Assembly: GCA_013368315.1 (NCBI GenBank)
Contig: JAACJM010000028.1
Coordinates: 434,001 to 498,000, forward strand
DNA length: 64,000 nt
Reading direction: 5' to 3'
From: Tetrapyrgos nigripes
Lineage: Eukaryota > Basidiomycota > Agaricomycetes > Agaricales > Campanellaceae
Under the pieces are notes generated by a model. The model did no database searches. It was given only the letters and a program-made list of their open reading frames with translations, and was not told the origin of the DNA. Position numbers and translations under genes: made by a program. Below are positions 48,845 through 61,290 of this stretch, in pieces; the first letter of the stretch is position 1; each line of letters starts with the position of its first letter.

Positions 48845-49295
48845 CGCAGAGATTAGAGCCTGAGTAAAATTCTTGGAAATTGTTTCGAGAGGCATTCCAT
48901 ACTTACAGGGTTGAGACTCGCGAGTGCTACTTCAGTTGTCAAAAGAAGAGATCTGCGGTGAAATTGGACTTACAACGAAGGCTCGGAGTAATGATAGTAG
49001 TAGTAGATTCTGTGTATATTCTTAATTATTGATTTTTTGGGGAACTTCAGTCTGTGGAGGTTGTCTAACATCAACCCGCTCGGCTGCTCGTTGGTAGAAA
49101 AAAAGGGGCGTGGGAACTTGTAATCTGCTTCAGCTTGCACTTGCAGGTTTGCCAACGGCAACGCAACGGTGGACGGAAGACCTTTCCCTTCTCTGTCAGG
49201 CTCTGCAGTTGTCCCGGTTTGCGCCTCGACTCACAGAGCTCACCATCAGAAATGGCTCAAAAAGTTTTAGAGTTGTATAGAAACGTAATAGGAAT
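48845..49295. other. 3' flank of copy B
   Basis: AT-rich with a GTA/GTAGTA stretch near 48996. No gene seen. Confidence 0.4.
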
Positions 49296-50220
49296 CATTA
49301 CAGCACTTTTCATAAAGCTTGACACTCGCGCGAGGAAATTTTGTAATCAAAATTTCAAAATTTCAAATTTGGATTGTAAGCGTCGGTGGAATTGAGGTCG
49401 TAAGGAGTCTAAGGACACATCTTTCTTCATGACTTCGATAGGGCCGACCTAGGGTAGGACCCCTGCGAATACACTGGACTGACTGATCCCAGTTCGGACA
49501 AATTTGAGGCCCAAATCCACGGAATGTCTCCAAGAAAGTTCTGACAAAAATGGCGCCCCAGATCATGACTCTAGTAGGCGCCACCCTGACTAAGTTCGAA
49601 CAAGAAGCTCCAGAACCTGACTCTAGTAAGCTTGTGAGCCGTTAAGTCAGCCTACCGGAAGACTAGACCTAGGTGCGCGGAAATTTTTTTAAGGTGAGAT
49701 GACACAAGCCTAGGGCGGCTCGCTCCAACGGACATGGGCCGGGATATAGGTTTAGGCTCTTAACCATATAGACACTACTGCTACAGTCTGCTACAGACGA
49801 TGTCGAGGAAGTCAAGAGCTTTGAGCCTCAACAATGGATTGGACTAAAACCTCTCAGCACCTCAGTAGACGTTCGGAATACGATGATCCGGCTGCTGAGA
49901 CGCGTCGTGAAGCAAATGTGGGCTGTAAATTTGGGCCAGGCCTTGAGATCGCCTTTTACAGAGATTCGGACAAAAATTTCGGACAAAAATTTCTGGGGTC
50001 AAAGGTCAAAAATCTGTTTGGTTCGGCGCCGCCCAGATAAGACATTTGTGTATTAGCAGGGGTCCTCCGAGGGCATAACCTCGTCGAGTCTTGATGCAGC
50101 TGAGGGTATTCTGACGTCGTCAGAGGCCGTTAGCCTCAACTACTTTAAAATTTTTCAAAATTTGATTACAAATTATTTTTTTCTCGCGCGAGTGTCAAGC
50201 TTTATGAAAACAGCTGTAAT
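49296..50220. mobile_element. Inverted-repeat element, about 0.9 kb, non-autonomous
   Basis: The two ends carry arms of about 75-85 bp in opposite orientation. The best-conserved core is TTTTCATAAAGCTTGACACTC followed by GCGCGAG, at 49307-49335 and 50182-50210, and similarity runs on through AATTTGTAATCAAA. No clear target duplication was found. Inside are only short frames, plus repeated TTCGGACAAAAATTT-like phrases near 49965-50000. The right arm ends about 60 bp before the next start codon. Confidence 0.6.
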
Positions 50221-50281
50221 TTCTCCTTTGACGGCGGCTTTCGAAGTTGCCGTCTTAGCGCCGCGGGAGCTCTTCAACAGC

Positions 50282-52754
50282 ATGGACCGCAGGGCTCAAC
50301 ATAACTCAGTAGTCAACCCTCCGAGTTCCTGTCAGACACTGGAAGAAGACGAAACCACCCGGTGTTCACAACGAGCAACTCATGCCAGTGGTCAACCCCC
50401 AAATCGTCGTTGCGCTTTGCACCATGAGCAGTATTGCAAAATGACCAAAGCCTACAAGGACGCATCCGAAATTGTCAATGAACTAGGTGATATACCTGAG
50501 GACGCAGAAATTCCTGGATACACGGACCATTGTACTTGTTTAGAGAAGGCATATTGGCTACGGCGCTACATTGAAGCTATTAGGACAGGGAGGACTCGTC
50601 GGGAGATTCATCATAGGCGGTTTTTCTTGAAAAGTGTGTATACAAATTGCTTTGACCACCTCGTTTGAGCTAATATGAGATTCCAGTCGACGATGGCCAT
50701 CGCATGCGATTGAAAATTCTCGAGGAAAAAATGATCAGCCTCACAGAGCAGCTTAGAGCGATCCAATGCCTTGGTTTCCATTTATACGTCTCAGAGAACC
50801 CCGACTTCGAATGGGTTATAGAACAGCAGTTCTTTATGTCGAAGCCAGTGGAAGCAGAGAGTAACAAAGGTCCTAGGGATGACTTGTGGGCGCAACTTGC
50901 TGCAGAGGATTCAGTGCACTGCTCGGCTAGACGACGGTGAGTCGCTGTTTCTATTCGGTTTTCTTTTCCGCTAACCGTTGAATGCGCAGTGGCATGATGA
51001 CGACGCAGGACAGTACCGCAAAGACGGCACATGCAGACGACTTGGAGGATCTGATAGCACGGAAACACCGATTGTATGTATGCTCCTCCACCTCTCAGAC
51101 CGACCCTCACGATTCTCCGATAGGGATAAGGAAAAAATGTTCCGGCTTCTTGAGCCCTGGTTGGAAGCCGTTCAAGTTGACCCTTCGGAGTGGACGACGA
51201 TGTCCAAATCAAAGCGGATAGCATTGATCCGACAGAAAGTCCTTGAACAATATGGACGCCGAATCATCTTCTATGATCCCACTCTATCCTTTAAAGCCAT
51301 TGGGAAAGTTTCCTTCAAAGATTACTTTCTGCACCCTGATTTTTCCTTGGACGATCTCGAAAGATTCTTGCACTACTATTACAACCGCGTTGGATTTGGG
51401 CTATTATGGTACAAGAATGCCGTCATGGAGGCTCTTGCGTCGTTACCTTCTCAAGATAAAAGCAAGAATTTGGCAAACCTGGGGAAGATTGGTGAGCTCT
51501 GCTTTGGTCTGGTATTTTGAACCAATTCTCATACTTGAGTGGTTGGCAGATTCTCGGTTCCCGGTACTCGGAGGATGGGTGTACAATATTCGACAACAAG
51601 GTCCAATGTCAAACGAAGGCTGGTGGGTGGGTGTCAGAAATTTCGATATCCTTCCTCTTTGCTCATAAGCCCAATTGTAGTACCTCATCGAGACCTTGCG
51701 ACCACCACCCAGGGTCGAAAATCGATTTATGAGAGTCTGCAATAGCTTCGACGATTTGCACGCATTCCTTTCCTTCAGTGCGCTGGGGATGATCCCTCCT
51801 GCACCTAATGATCCGCCAGAGCATCATGTCTACCGGAGGGTTTTATCGTTATCTGGCGTTGTGGTGTCCGATATGGTCCCTACCCTACCCCCACTCAGCA
51901 ATGGTGGGCCCTATCCCACTCAAATACCGGCCAAAAAGCGAGGATGCATCACCTGGTTAGAAATGGAAAGTCGTGCATACTTGATTGGCGCGCTGCGGAA
52001 TGAAGCCGACGACTTCACAGAAGCTTTCTTAGCAGAGCTTCGCTCTCGTCCAGATATGTTCTGCGTCGTAACCAGGTCTGAAACCGATCCAGGGCAGTAT
52101 GTGGAGACATTTGGTGGACTCGAGTCAGAGCCTCTTCCTCAAGTGCGTACTCGTCACTTCGAGGCACCACCTGCTCGCTTTGGAAATGCACCGCCCGGAG
52201 AAGGCAATTGGACGGTTATTCGAAGTGCGAAGGATATACTTTTTGGGACGAGTAAAGACCTGCCGGAACGGTTCAGAGGTATTCTCACTGCAACGATGAT
52301 GAACAGCCGCGGATCATATTATCGTTTCAAAACATTTCCAGTCAAGTACTTTGCTATCCTTGATGCTACACCTGGGAGATCTTATGTCGAGCTATTACGA
52401 GAAGTTCCTTGGGCAGCTCTTCGTGCTCAAGGCTTAGTAGAAGGAGGGTTCACAAAACAAAAATATGCAAAGGCAGCAGATTTACTGGTTCAGAAGCATC
52501 GTTTGGAACGCCTGTCGTGGATGCCTCCTCAATGGAAGACTGCGGACCATCCTTGGAGCCCAACTCTCCTCAGGCTGGCAGGTACAGCAATATTGGCCAC
52601 TTTGTCGGCATTGATCTATCACTTGTTGCAAGCGGAGCCTGCGACGCGAGCTACTCGGGTTCCTGTGAGGCCCCTTCCATCCATGTTTGTTCGACTTTTC
52701 CGTCCATGTTTAGGTTTGTTCGGCTTTTCACGCGCGTGCGAGGATCTTGCTTAG
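50282..52754 (+). CDS. Agaricomycete Cys/His-motif protein with C-terminal membrane segment, function unknown
   Basis: Six exons in frame give about 734 aa: 50282-50633, 50687-50936, 50990-51073, 51124-51491, 51550-51626, 51681-52754. The N-terminal CSQRATHASGQPPNRRCALHH, followed by QYCKMTKAYKDASEIV, resembles the short Cys/His module that opens a large family of Agaricomycete proteins of unknown function, followed by a helical region (TGRTRREIHHRRFFLK...HRMRLKILEEKM). The central part, LLEPWLEAVQVDPSEW and LERFLHYYYNRVGFGLLWYK, is also family-like. Near the C-terminus a single hydrophobic stretch (LAGTAILATLSALIYHLL) suggests membrane anchoring. Its promoter lies against or inside the inverted-repeat element at 49296-50220. 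Confidence 0.7.
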
Positions 52755-52897
52755 AGTCAATTTGATCATTTTTCATTTTTGTAGAAACTTCCAAAAGTGT
52801 ATATTTTAAATTATTACATCTACGCTTCCAGTCCTGTAGTCTTCAGTGGGAAAAAAATGTAGCATTTTGAGTTTGAAATTTTCGATGTTTGAAACTT

Positions 52898-53669
52898 CTG
52901 ACGCGTCTTCACTTGCAACCACGACTTCGTCTAGGTTTTCATTCATCCATTGTCGCCAACTTTGCTCAGCTTCCACCTGTTAAGAAGCGGTCACTTTTTC
53001 CCTCTCCACAACAAAAAGAAACACCTAGAACAGCTCAGTCGAGACGGTCACACCCTTTCAAATCGTTCAATTTTGCGAAGTCTACGTCTTCAGTCATGAA
53101 GTGTCAACAGGGAAATGATCCGCTTCAAGTACAGTTCAGGCGGCTATTAAGGAATGTGTCCACCGGCGGACTCCAGCTTTCTGACTGGGAGTTGTTTCAA
53201 ACACGTTACAAGCCTAACCTCTCGAACAACAATGACTTTTCTGATGCTGTCTATCTTTTCACCACAACCGAAGTCGTCGATTACGCCAACATTCCTCAGT
53301 TTGCCGCTTTAGATCAACCCTGGCTCGGATGGCCTGCAAGAACGATGGCCGAGGTGCTCACAAAGTGTCTGCAAAAGACTAGTCTTGAACTGGAACTTGT
53401 CCTGGTGAAAGGGCAAAAGCTGAAATCTATGGCTGCTGACAGACTCCTAAGGGTCACTATAGTGACTTTCTGTACTCACGTTTTGAAGTCGTTTTCTATG
53501 GCTCACTGTTTTATTTTCTACAGGTCTTGTGAACGGCGCTGTTGGGACCGTCGACGACATTGTCTGGGGGGTTGTGCCCGATTGGCAGCTCTTTCCTCGT
53601 CGTGATGATCCACAGGACTTACTCTCTGGCGATCCGAGCACTTTATTAGATTACAATTTATTTCCTTGA
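52898..53669 (+). pseudogene. PIF1-like helicase fragment (Helitron relic)
   Basis: VANFAQLPPVKKRSLF resembles the GDFxQLPPV motif of PIF1 helicases. QVQFRRLLRNVSTGGLQLSDW and DAVYLFTTTEVVDYAN match the following conserved part of Helitron-encoded helicases. After an intron (donor not resolved, acceptor near 53523), LVNGAVGTVDDIVW is the C-terminal NxxxG motif. The Walker A part and the whole Rep region are missing, so this is a C-terminal fragment of a rolling-circle transposon helicase. An initiator ATG at 52889 may be fortuitous. Confidence 0.7.
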
Positions 53670-54454
53670 ATCGATCTCGTTTGAAAACCTCTACTACTTT
53701 AATTGAAGAGTGAACTCCCGCTGCTCGGATTGTGAAGCGAGCAACCCCATCGTACGACGGTGTATTGTGCTGCAATAAATCGCAGTTCTTGCCCTTTCTT
53801 ACGAAAAATACGCACTAGCAGAGTTTGCGAACTGTTCTTTGGCGCTCCGGGCCATGTGGAAGACTTTTCGGTGACCTCGTCTGTGAGGTCAAAGCTGCTA
53901 CATACCAGCCGAAAGGTCATCCAATCCCAACATTATGGATTCCTACTATATATGTAATCAGCAATTCAAGAGCATTGCCGTAGTTCCCGGTCCCAGGTGA
54001 AATTGCGAACATACAGCGCCATCAGTGTCTGAGATTTCGATTAGTCCTCATCTGATTATTATGCTGCTCCAGGAGGGGATACTTCATCAGAGACGAGTAT
54101 GTTATCGGGGTCCAGGTGCGGTTGGATTATCTTTATTTACCTGGGTAACTATGATATAGGAGCTCCGCAACGGCTAGCTGAGCTTTCTTGAGGACAGGGA
54201 AGTTGTACCGACCAGAAAATCCGATTACGTGCAAGCAGTGGAGTAGAAACTCCTCAGAACACGTTCCAAACGCGTTGTACGCGTTTAGAACGTCTGGAAC
54301 CGCACGTTTTGAGACTCGTATGTTTTTGCGGGCAAAGATATCGATGTGATGTTACGTAAGATGCTGTCCCGATATAATGGCATAGACACGATCGATTTAC
54401 CCTAGCTCTCTCTTTCCTCCTTCCCCTCATCTTCCCGTTTTTTTTCTGCCCATT
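53670..54454. promoter_or_regulatory. Intergenic and methionine synthase promoter
   Basis: Contains the 33-bp palindrome at 54261-54293 and a pyrimidine-rich tract just before the start codon (54400-54445), usual for highly expressed fungal genes. No gene seen. Confidence 0.5.
54261..54293. promoter_or_regulatory. 33-bp near-perfect palindrome with two ACGCGT boxes
   Basis: The arms ACGTTCCAAACGCGT and ACGCGTTTAGAACGT are reverse complements at 14 of 15 positions, with spacer TGT. Each arm carries ACGCGT, the MluI cell-cycle box recognised by MBF-type factors in yeasts. It lies about 160 bp upstream of the methionine synthase ATG. Function is inferred. Confidence 0.6.
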
Positions 54455-56969
54455 ATGGTTGCCTCTGCTGTTCTTGGTTTCCCTCGTATCGGTCAGTCTT
54501 CTCAGATCTTCGCTTGGGATCAGATACTGACTGTCAATTTCAGGTGCAAACCGAGAAATCAAAAAAGTCGTCGAGGGTTACTGGGCTGGCAAGACCTCTG
54601 CGGACGAGGTCAACAAAGTCTCTGCCACCGTGAAGAAGACTAACTGGACCGAGCTCAAGCAGCGCGGTGTCGATTACATCCCCAGGTACGATCTCTACTA
54701 ACTAGAATTGTAACCAAATTGCTGATTTGTTTCATTTAGTGGAGACTTTTCCCTTTACGATCATGTTCTTGACCACTCTGCTGCTTTCAACGCTATTCCC
54801 AAGAGGTACCATGGTCTTGGTCTCTCTCATCTCGACACCTACTTTGCCATGGCTCGTGGTCGCCAGGCTGATGGCGTCGACGTCCCTGCTTCCGAGATGA
54901 AGAAGTGGTATGTATCGATTTGGCTTTTCCTAGTCAACGTTCCACTAATCTATTGTACAGGTTTGACTCCAACTACCACTTCGTCGTCCCTGAGCTCGAC
55001 AACAGCACCGACTTCAAGCTCAACTACAACAAGGCCCTCGATGAGTTCAAGGAGGCCAAGGAAGCTGGTATCACCACCCGCCCTGTTGTCCTTGGTCCCA
55101 TCACCTACCTCGCTCTCAGCAAGGCTACCAAGGATGCCGAAGCCGGTTTCGAGCCCATTTCTCTCCTCCCCAAATTACTCCCCGTTTACAAGCAGCTCTT
55201 GACTGAGCTCAAGTCGGCAGGCGCAGAGTGGGTCCAGGTGGACGAGCCTATCCTTGTCCAAGATAAGGGTGCCGACTTTGAGGACAAATTTGCCTTAGCT
55301 TATGCTGAGCTGTCTCCTGTCGCCCCCAAGATAGTTCTCACCACTTACTACGGCCGTCTCGAGTCCAACTTGAACTTTGTCGCCAAGCTCCCTGTCGCTG
55401 GTATCCACGTTGACCTTGACCGTGCTCCTCAGCAGCTGGAGTCTACTATCAAGGCTGTCTCGTCCGGCTCTTACGTGCTTTCCCTTGGCGTCGTCTCCGG
55501 ACGAAGCATCTGGAAGACCGACTTCACAGTTGCCATCAAGGCTGCTGAGCAAGCCGTCTCCGCCCTTGGCCAGGACCGTGTCATCGTCGCCACTTCCTCC
55601 ACCCTCCTCCACATCCCCGTTACCCTCGCCTCCGAGGACAAGCTCACCGCTGAGCAAAAGGATTGGTTCTCGTTCGCCTATGAGAAGGCCTCTGAGGTTG
55701 CTACCATCGCCGCTGTCGCCTCTGGCTCCCAGGATGCCAAGGTTTCTTCCGCTTTGGAGGCCAACCGTACCTCCATTACCAAGCGACGTGACTTTGAAAA
55801 GAACTCTGACGACACCGTTCGCAAGCGTGTTGCTGCTATCACTCCCGACCAGTACGAACGCAAGAACCCCTTCGCTACCCGCCGCGAGGCCCAGAAGAAG
55901 CTCAACCTCCCCAAGTTCCCTACCACCACCATCGGTTCCTTCCCTCAGACTAAGGAGATCCGTCAAGCCCGTGCCAAGCTCGGCAAGGGCGAGATCACCG
56001 AAGAGGAGTATGAGAAATTCATCGAAAAGGAGATTGAAAGCGCTGTCCGCTTCCAAGAGAGGATCGGTCTTGACCTCCTGGTCCACGGTGAGCCCGAGCG
56101 TAACGATATGGTTCAATACTTCGGTGAACGTCTCGAGGGCTTTGTCTTTACCCAGAACGGTTGGGTCCAGAGTTACGGTTCTCGTTACGTCCGACCTCCC
56201 ATCCTCGTCTCTGATGTCAGCCGCAAGGGCGCCATTACCGTCCGCTGGAGCAAGTACGCTCAGAGCTTGACCAGCAAGCCCATGAAGGGTATGTTGACTG
56301 GACCCGTCACCATTCTCAACTGGTCCTTCCCTCGTGCCGACATTTCTCGTGCCCTCCAAGCACAGCAGCTCGCCCTCGCTCTCCGTGACGAAGTCGGCGA
56401 CCTCGAAGCCGCTGGTATCGCTGCTATCCAAGTCGACGAGCCCGCCGTTCGTGAGGGTCTTCCTCTCCGTCGTGCTGACTGGGAAGAATATCTCAAGTGG
56501 GCCACCAGCACCTTCAAGCTCGCTACCGCCGGTGTCCGTGACGACACCCAGACCCACTCTCACTTCTGCTACTCCGACTTTGACGACATCTTCCCCAGCA
56601 TCCAGAGCCTCGACGCTGATGTCATCTCTATTGAGGCTTCGAAGAGTGACTTGAAGTTGTTGAACACCTTCAAGAGATACGGATACTCCAACTCCATTGG
56701 TCCTGGTGTCTACGACGTCCACTCTCCTCGTGTTCCTCCTCAGCCTGAGATCAGCGACAGGATCAAGAACATCTTGGCTAGTCTCGACCCGACTTTGTTG
56801 TTCGTTAACCCTGTGTGTATTTTTCTGTTCGCCGGCTCTGTTACATTGTACTGACCGCTGTCTTCTTTCATAGGACTGTGGTTTGAAGACTCGTGGCTGG
56901 AAGGAGACCGAGGCTTCGCTCGTCAACCTTGTTGAAGCTGCCAAGGCCGCTCGTCAACAATACGCTTAA
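54455..56969 (+). CDS. MET6: Cobalamin-independent methionine synthase
   Basis: Five exons code about 764 aa: 54455-54491, 54544-54685, 54740-54907, 54961-56812, 56874-56969. The enzyme transfers a methyl group from methyl-tetrahydrofolate (polyglutamate) to homocysteine. Signatures are [14 protein letters not shown] at the N-terminus, the C-terminal domain start [60 protein letters not shown], and the zinc ligands in [10 protein letters not shown] (His, Cys), IEASKS (Glu) and NPDCGLKTR (Cys). Length is normal. Codon use is strongly biased to C-ending codons, unlike most neighbours, as expected for an abundant protein. A long antisense frame opposite exon 4 is a consequence of that bias. Confidence 0.98.
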
Positions 56970-57620
56970 ATGCCCTTTAACATCGCAACGTGAACGATGT
57001 CTCCCGCGCTTCAACAGCGGCGGTAAAGACTGACTTGACGTTGTTTCTTGTTACTGTGATCGTGGTCGCGTCTTCCGTTGTTAAAAGTACCTCCGCAGAG
57101 TCGTCGTACTCTGCTTGCATCTTTCCATCATCTTCATCTTTCTGCATACTTTGCTTTGCGTCGTTTTTTATGTCGGTTTAGTGATCAAACGTTTCAACCG
57201 TTTGACGAAGGAAGAGAAAGAAAAAAGTAATTGTAATTCCTATCTCGTTTTCTCTTGTGCCAGTGTTGTGTATCCAGAAGATTCCACTCTCGTTTTCCCC
57301 CCTTGCATTTGGGATTTCAACAATCCGTGTAGCATTTTTAGTTGTAGCATCAGACATTCAATCCATCCATCCCTCCGCATTCGTACAAATACAGACATAC
57401 CGATACAAACGTACATACAAACCTGCATTAGTTGCTTCATGAATGATCATTACGATTGACACGAGTTCTGCTCTGTTCTAATTGAGACTTGGGAGGAGGA
57501 GGGGTTTTGGTGAAACAGGGTCTAGTTGATTATGTCCCTTTCTTGTTCTACCACTTGGCATTTCATGACTCTCTCAAGACTTGCACTGCTACAAAACTTG
57601 CTTTCCTCATCGACTTCATC
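56970..57620. other. 3' flank and intergenic
   Basis: T-rich 3' UTR-like sequence followed by a short promoter. No gene seen. Confidence 0.4.
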
Positions 57621-58400
57621 ATGAAACGAGGTTTCCTCAAGACAACCAAAGGCAAAGAAGCCATATCAGCTTCTGCAACTGCCACTGGCAGCGTCCCCCC
57701 TACTACCTCTGTCAATGTTCATGCTCAGATAGTCTCAGACCCATGGGAGAATCCATGCAACAACCGGACGCGTCCAGGTGAGTCTAGTTTTTGCGATACG
57801 CGCGCATGCTGAGTGACATTGGTCCCTATCTCACAGGCCTACCTCAACTCTACGCACCAAATATCACTATTCGTCGAGCAACATATCCCCTGTACGACCA
57901 GCTCAGAAATGTCATAACTACTCTTCGACCTCCCAAACTTGGCAACAATAACGCTCAGTACCCCGATGCCCAGTCACAATGTCTCGTTTCTGACCGTGCA
58001 AGACGATTATTGACTGGTACACCAGGATTCCCTAAGCCACTTCGTCCATATGACCCTGACTGCTATCGAATTGCACCTTTACCTGGCAAGGGACTAGGCG
58101 TGTTTGCCAATCGCGATATCAAGCCTGAAGAAGTTATCTTAGCGGAACGTCCGCTCAGCTCATTGTCTTACCTGCTTCAATAGTCTTTCCGTGGAGAGTC
58201 GTAGGTGGTGAAGAGGGTTTTAGTCGAGAGCAGATACAGCTAGCACTGAATTTGGAGTAGGAGAATGTTTTGGAGAGGATGCTCGACGGTGAGAGGCCCG
58301 GCGGGACGGAGGAGGGGAGGAAGACATTGATGGAGTTGGTGAATAATCGGCCCGGGTTGGGAAAGATCTTTGGGATTGTTCAGAGTAATGGTGAACAATG
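57621..58400 (+). pseudogene. SET-domain protein, N-terminal remnant
   Basis: Exon 1 (57621-57779) starts MKRGFLKTTKGKE, as in a common Agaricomycete SET-protein family. Exon 2 (from 57839) reaches the SET entry motif GKGLGVFANRDIKPEEVILAERP. The frame then leaves the family sequence: a one-base shift near 58152 is needed to continue into FPWRVVGGEEGFSREQIQ, and a TAG at 58258 interrupts that continuation. Beyond it, LVNNRPGLGKIFGIVQSNG is the last recognisable piece. The catalytic NHSC and post-SET parts are missing. SET enzymes methylate lysines; this copy cannot. Confidence 0.65.
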
Positions 58401-59117
58401 ATGGTTGATTCCTCGATGGCCATGACGTTGCTGACGCTACGTACATGCAACGTTTGATATCCTCACTGACGAAAAGTATGGACTGTGTCTAGATCCAAAG
58501 CATTCATCGATATCCGGTCATGGGCCAAAGCCAACCCTTACTCGTAATTACTCACATCCACATCTGAGTTCATTCGCACCACCCTTGGTTCCCATCGCTA
58601 TGCGTTTCTAGCCGTCTATCCGAACTATACTAGTAGCTCGCGCAGAATCTGGGTGTCACTTCCAGATGTTCAGTTACACTGTAGCGCTGTAGCAGCCATC
58701 GGCGACCTCCCACCGAGAAGGAAGCCAGATCCATTCACAAAGAAACACAGTAACAATAATACATTTGCCCGTCCAATCCTACCGACCACTCCAACCTAGC
58801 CTACAGTCCACCCCCACCGTATACGTTACATATGAAGGACCTACGGGCCTACGTGTCGGAAGACGGTGCCTACCGAATGTATTTTAAAATCAACGATCCT
58901 GGAAGATTTACCACTGCTAAAATATCGTATCTCCCGGCTTTCTTACTTATGGTCTTTACAGAAAGAGAAAGTTGGAAAAGCCCGGAAGGCATTGAAGAGC
59001 CTATATGGTTGTAGATTCGAGTATTTCACAATACATCTCACAAAATAAATCCGTACAAAACCTGACTTGAGTTTCAAGATGACGAACCCCACGGGAACCA
59101 TTGACACGGAACGACCT
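58401..59117. other. Intergenic
   Basis: No recognisable coding sequence. A short frame at 58832-59014 is treated as chance. Confidence 0.4.
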
Positions 59118-61290
59118 TCACTGCTTTCTCGCCAGTTGATATTCAATCAAACAAGTTTCCGCTAGTGGCCATATTTTCACGAGTGTCAGACCAGAACGTT
59201 CCCTATTACGATTGATAAACTTAGTGAAAGGGTATATCAGTAGCAGGACAATAAAAACCTCCTCACCCGAGCAAAATAAAGGTCTCTCTCGTCCTTTCAC
59301 CATTGTTGAACGTTCCGTTCCGAGCATGAGCTAAGGGATGATATGGAATTTGAGCATCATCTTCGAGGGATGGAAATTGAGATTTGGAGACGCAACGCAC
59401 GATGTTATAATTGTAGGGTCGAACGTTCCCAGAACCGTAGTTTGGGAGGAGTGGTGGATTCGCCTATTCAGTTTCGAGTTGGTTCAATTATAAGCTTTAG
59501 GCGGGCTGCTCGAAGGTAGTATTTGCAAGGCTCATACCTTTTCATTAGATCCAAGACCTTCCTCATCGGGTTCACCTTGAACATGTTCAAGAACTACTTC
59601 GTCTATAGGGTTTGGGGAAGATCGGAGAGATTAATTAAGAGTTATCGTTAACGTTTGAAAGGAAGGACACCGAAAGGAAGGAAAGGGCGACGTACGGAGG
59701 ATGGCCCGACTTGTATCGGACATTGCTTTCGCAACATTTGTGAGGATAGTCACTGCATCCGAATCCGGCCAGTCGTGAACGATGTGGCTCAACTAAGTGT
59801 TCCGAGTTGGAAATTTTGATTTTTATTCGATCGGGAGTAAACCCACGAAATAGAAATCCTGTCCAGCAACAGGGGATTCCTTCAAAAAGTCCATAGGGAC
59901 AAAAGCAACATCGGCTTTCGGATATTCGACTGACCACACCTACGAAAACCATCGTCATGATCGGCAGAGATGCGCAATTAGACTCGAGCACGGCATACCG
60001 TTTTTGCTTGTTCAAGCGGCTCAGAAAGATCTTGAAGAGTGACTCTGAACTTGTCCGTGTAAAATTTGGAGAGAGATAGTGCAACCGCACCGGGCCCCGA
60101 GCCAACGTCGCAAAATGTTAGAAAGTCCTTTCTGGAAGACAGCGCCGAGTCCCAGGGATACACTGAAGATTCAATATTCAATGATCGATATTGTACTATC
60201 ACGAAGTATAAACCTTAGTACAGTCACAGACCTTGTAAAACAGCCTCCGAAGAACCAGAGATTTGACTGAAGCCCACCATGGATCGTTGAAAGCGCTAAC
60301 GACGTGTAAGTAAGCGGAAGAGCAAAAAATAACTTAAGCACCTTTCCTACATGTGGCTGTAAACAATTTCAACGGTTTGTTATCATGAGGTAAGAATCAT
60401 GCTGAGGAAATTACTAGTCTCGATAACCAGACTGACAATACACTATGTGTATGTAGGAAATTACGCACATTCGCGTTAATCCAATCAAAATATGAAGCGT
60501 TTGGCATCTCGTTTCTCAATAGATACGAGTAGCCAGTTCGGTTCCCTGCCCTGCTGAACGCATATTCAGGGTGTACCATGGCTTCATGAAGCATGGTAAC
60601 TCCTTGAAGAAGTTCTCCCGAAAGAAGGGCGATGGTCGAAGATATCGGATTGGTCGATAACAATGAAAGTGAGATCCGATTGTTCGCGTAGACGTCTTTC
60701 GACACTTCACAGAAGAAATCAGGTTCAGCCCACACGGAGACCAAAGGAACGAGGAGTTTGAACTTTTATACCTTCCCTAAAACACCCTCGAGTCGATAGG
60801 AGAAGCATCACTTGACCGACTTTGTCAGACGCGAATTTGTTCTGTGTGCTAGTTGCGATATCGTCGATGTGCATCCCTTTCACCCCATTGGGAGAGGCCT
60901 CCAGGATATCAGCAATCCGTTCCTCAGCAACAAACTTGAGACAGGGTGCTTCGTACGGCATAGCTCGCTAGTATCAGTAGATATTTGGGCGTACATCATT
61001 TGGATCGATGGCAGAATAAAGAGTCAGAAATGCTTACTGACATTAACTAGCGTATGCATCGGCTGAGCGAGGGTCGTACATAACTGTTCGCAAGCGGCTT
61101 CGAGAGTCCGAATGGCCTTTCTCAATGCAAGGGCGCCAGGTTTGTTGTCCAGAGGATGGGATACAGTGGAGTCTGAGGTAGGAATTCCATGCCCGGTTTT
61201 CTCGTATTCTGACATGGCTTCCTCCGTTGAGGAATGTATGAACTGGAGGAGGGCCTCTATTTCCGTGCGTGTACTAGTATTCGAGGCCAT
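59118..61290 (-). CDS. SAM-dependent O-methyltransferase (PF00891-like)
   Basis: A multi-exon minus-strand gene starting at 61290 (MASNTSTRTEIEALL). The order fits fungal sterigmatocystin-type O-methyltransferases: an N-terminal dimerisation region (KFVAEERIADILE...CFREVSKDVYANNRISL), then KRFQRSMVGFSQISGSSEAV. The SAM-binding motif is FCDVGSGPGAVALSLSK, and the acidic residue is in VTLQDLSEPL. The catalytic-base region is LSHIVHDWPDSDAV, reached by the donor GTGGGT near 59846. The last part contains PLLPNYGSGNVRPYN and ends ERSGLTLVKIWPLAETCLIEYQL. Most joins are canonical, though those of the last three exons are the least certain. Substrate probably a phenolic or polyketide hydroxyl; no biosynthetic partner is adjacent. 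Confidence 0.8.

Noticed and set aside
55295..56944. 549-codon minus-strand open frame opposite methionine synthase
   Set aside because: Its composition (Gly/Leu/Asp-rich, no domains) is what C-biased codons give on the opposite strand. It overlaps conserved MET6 exons and has no splice or promoter evidence.
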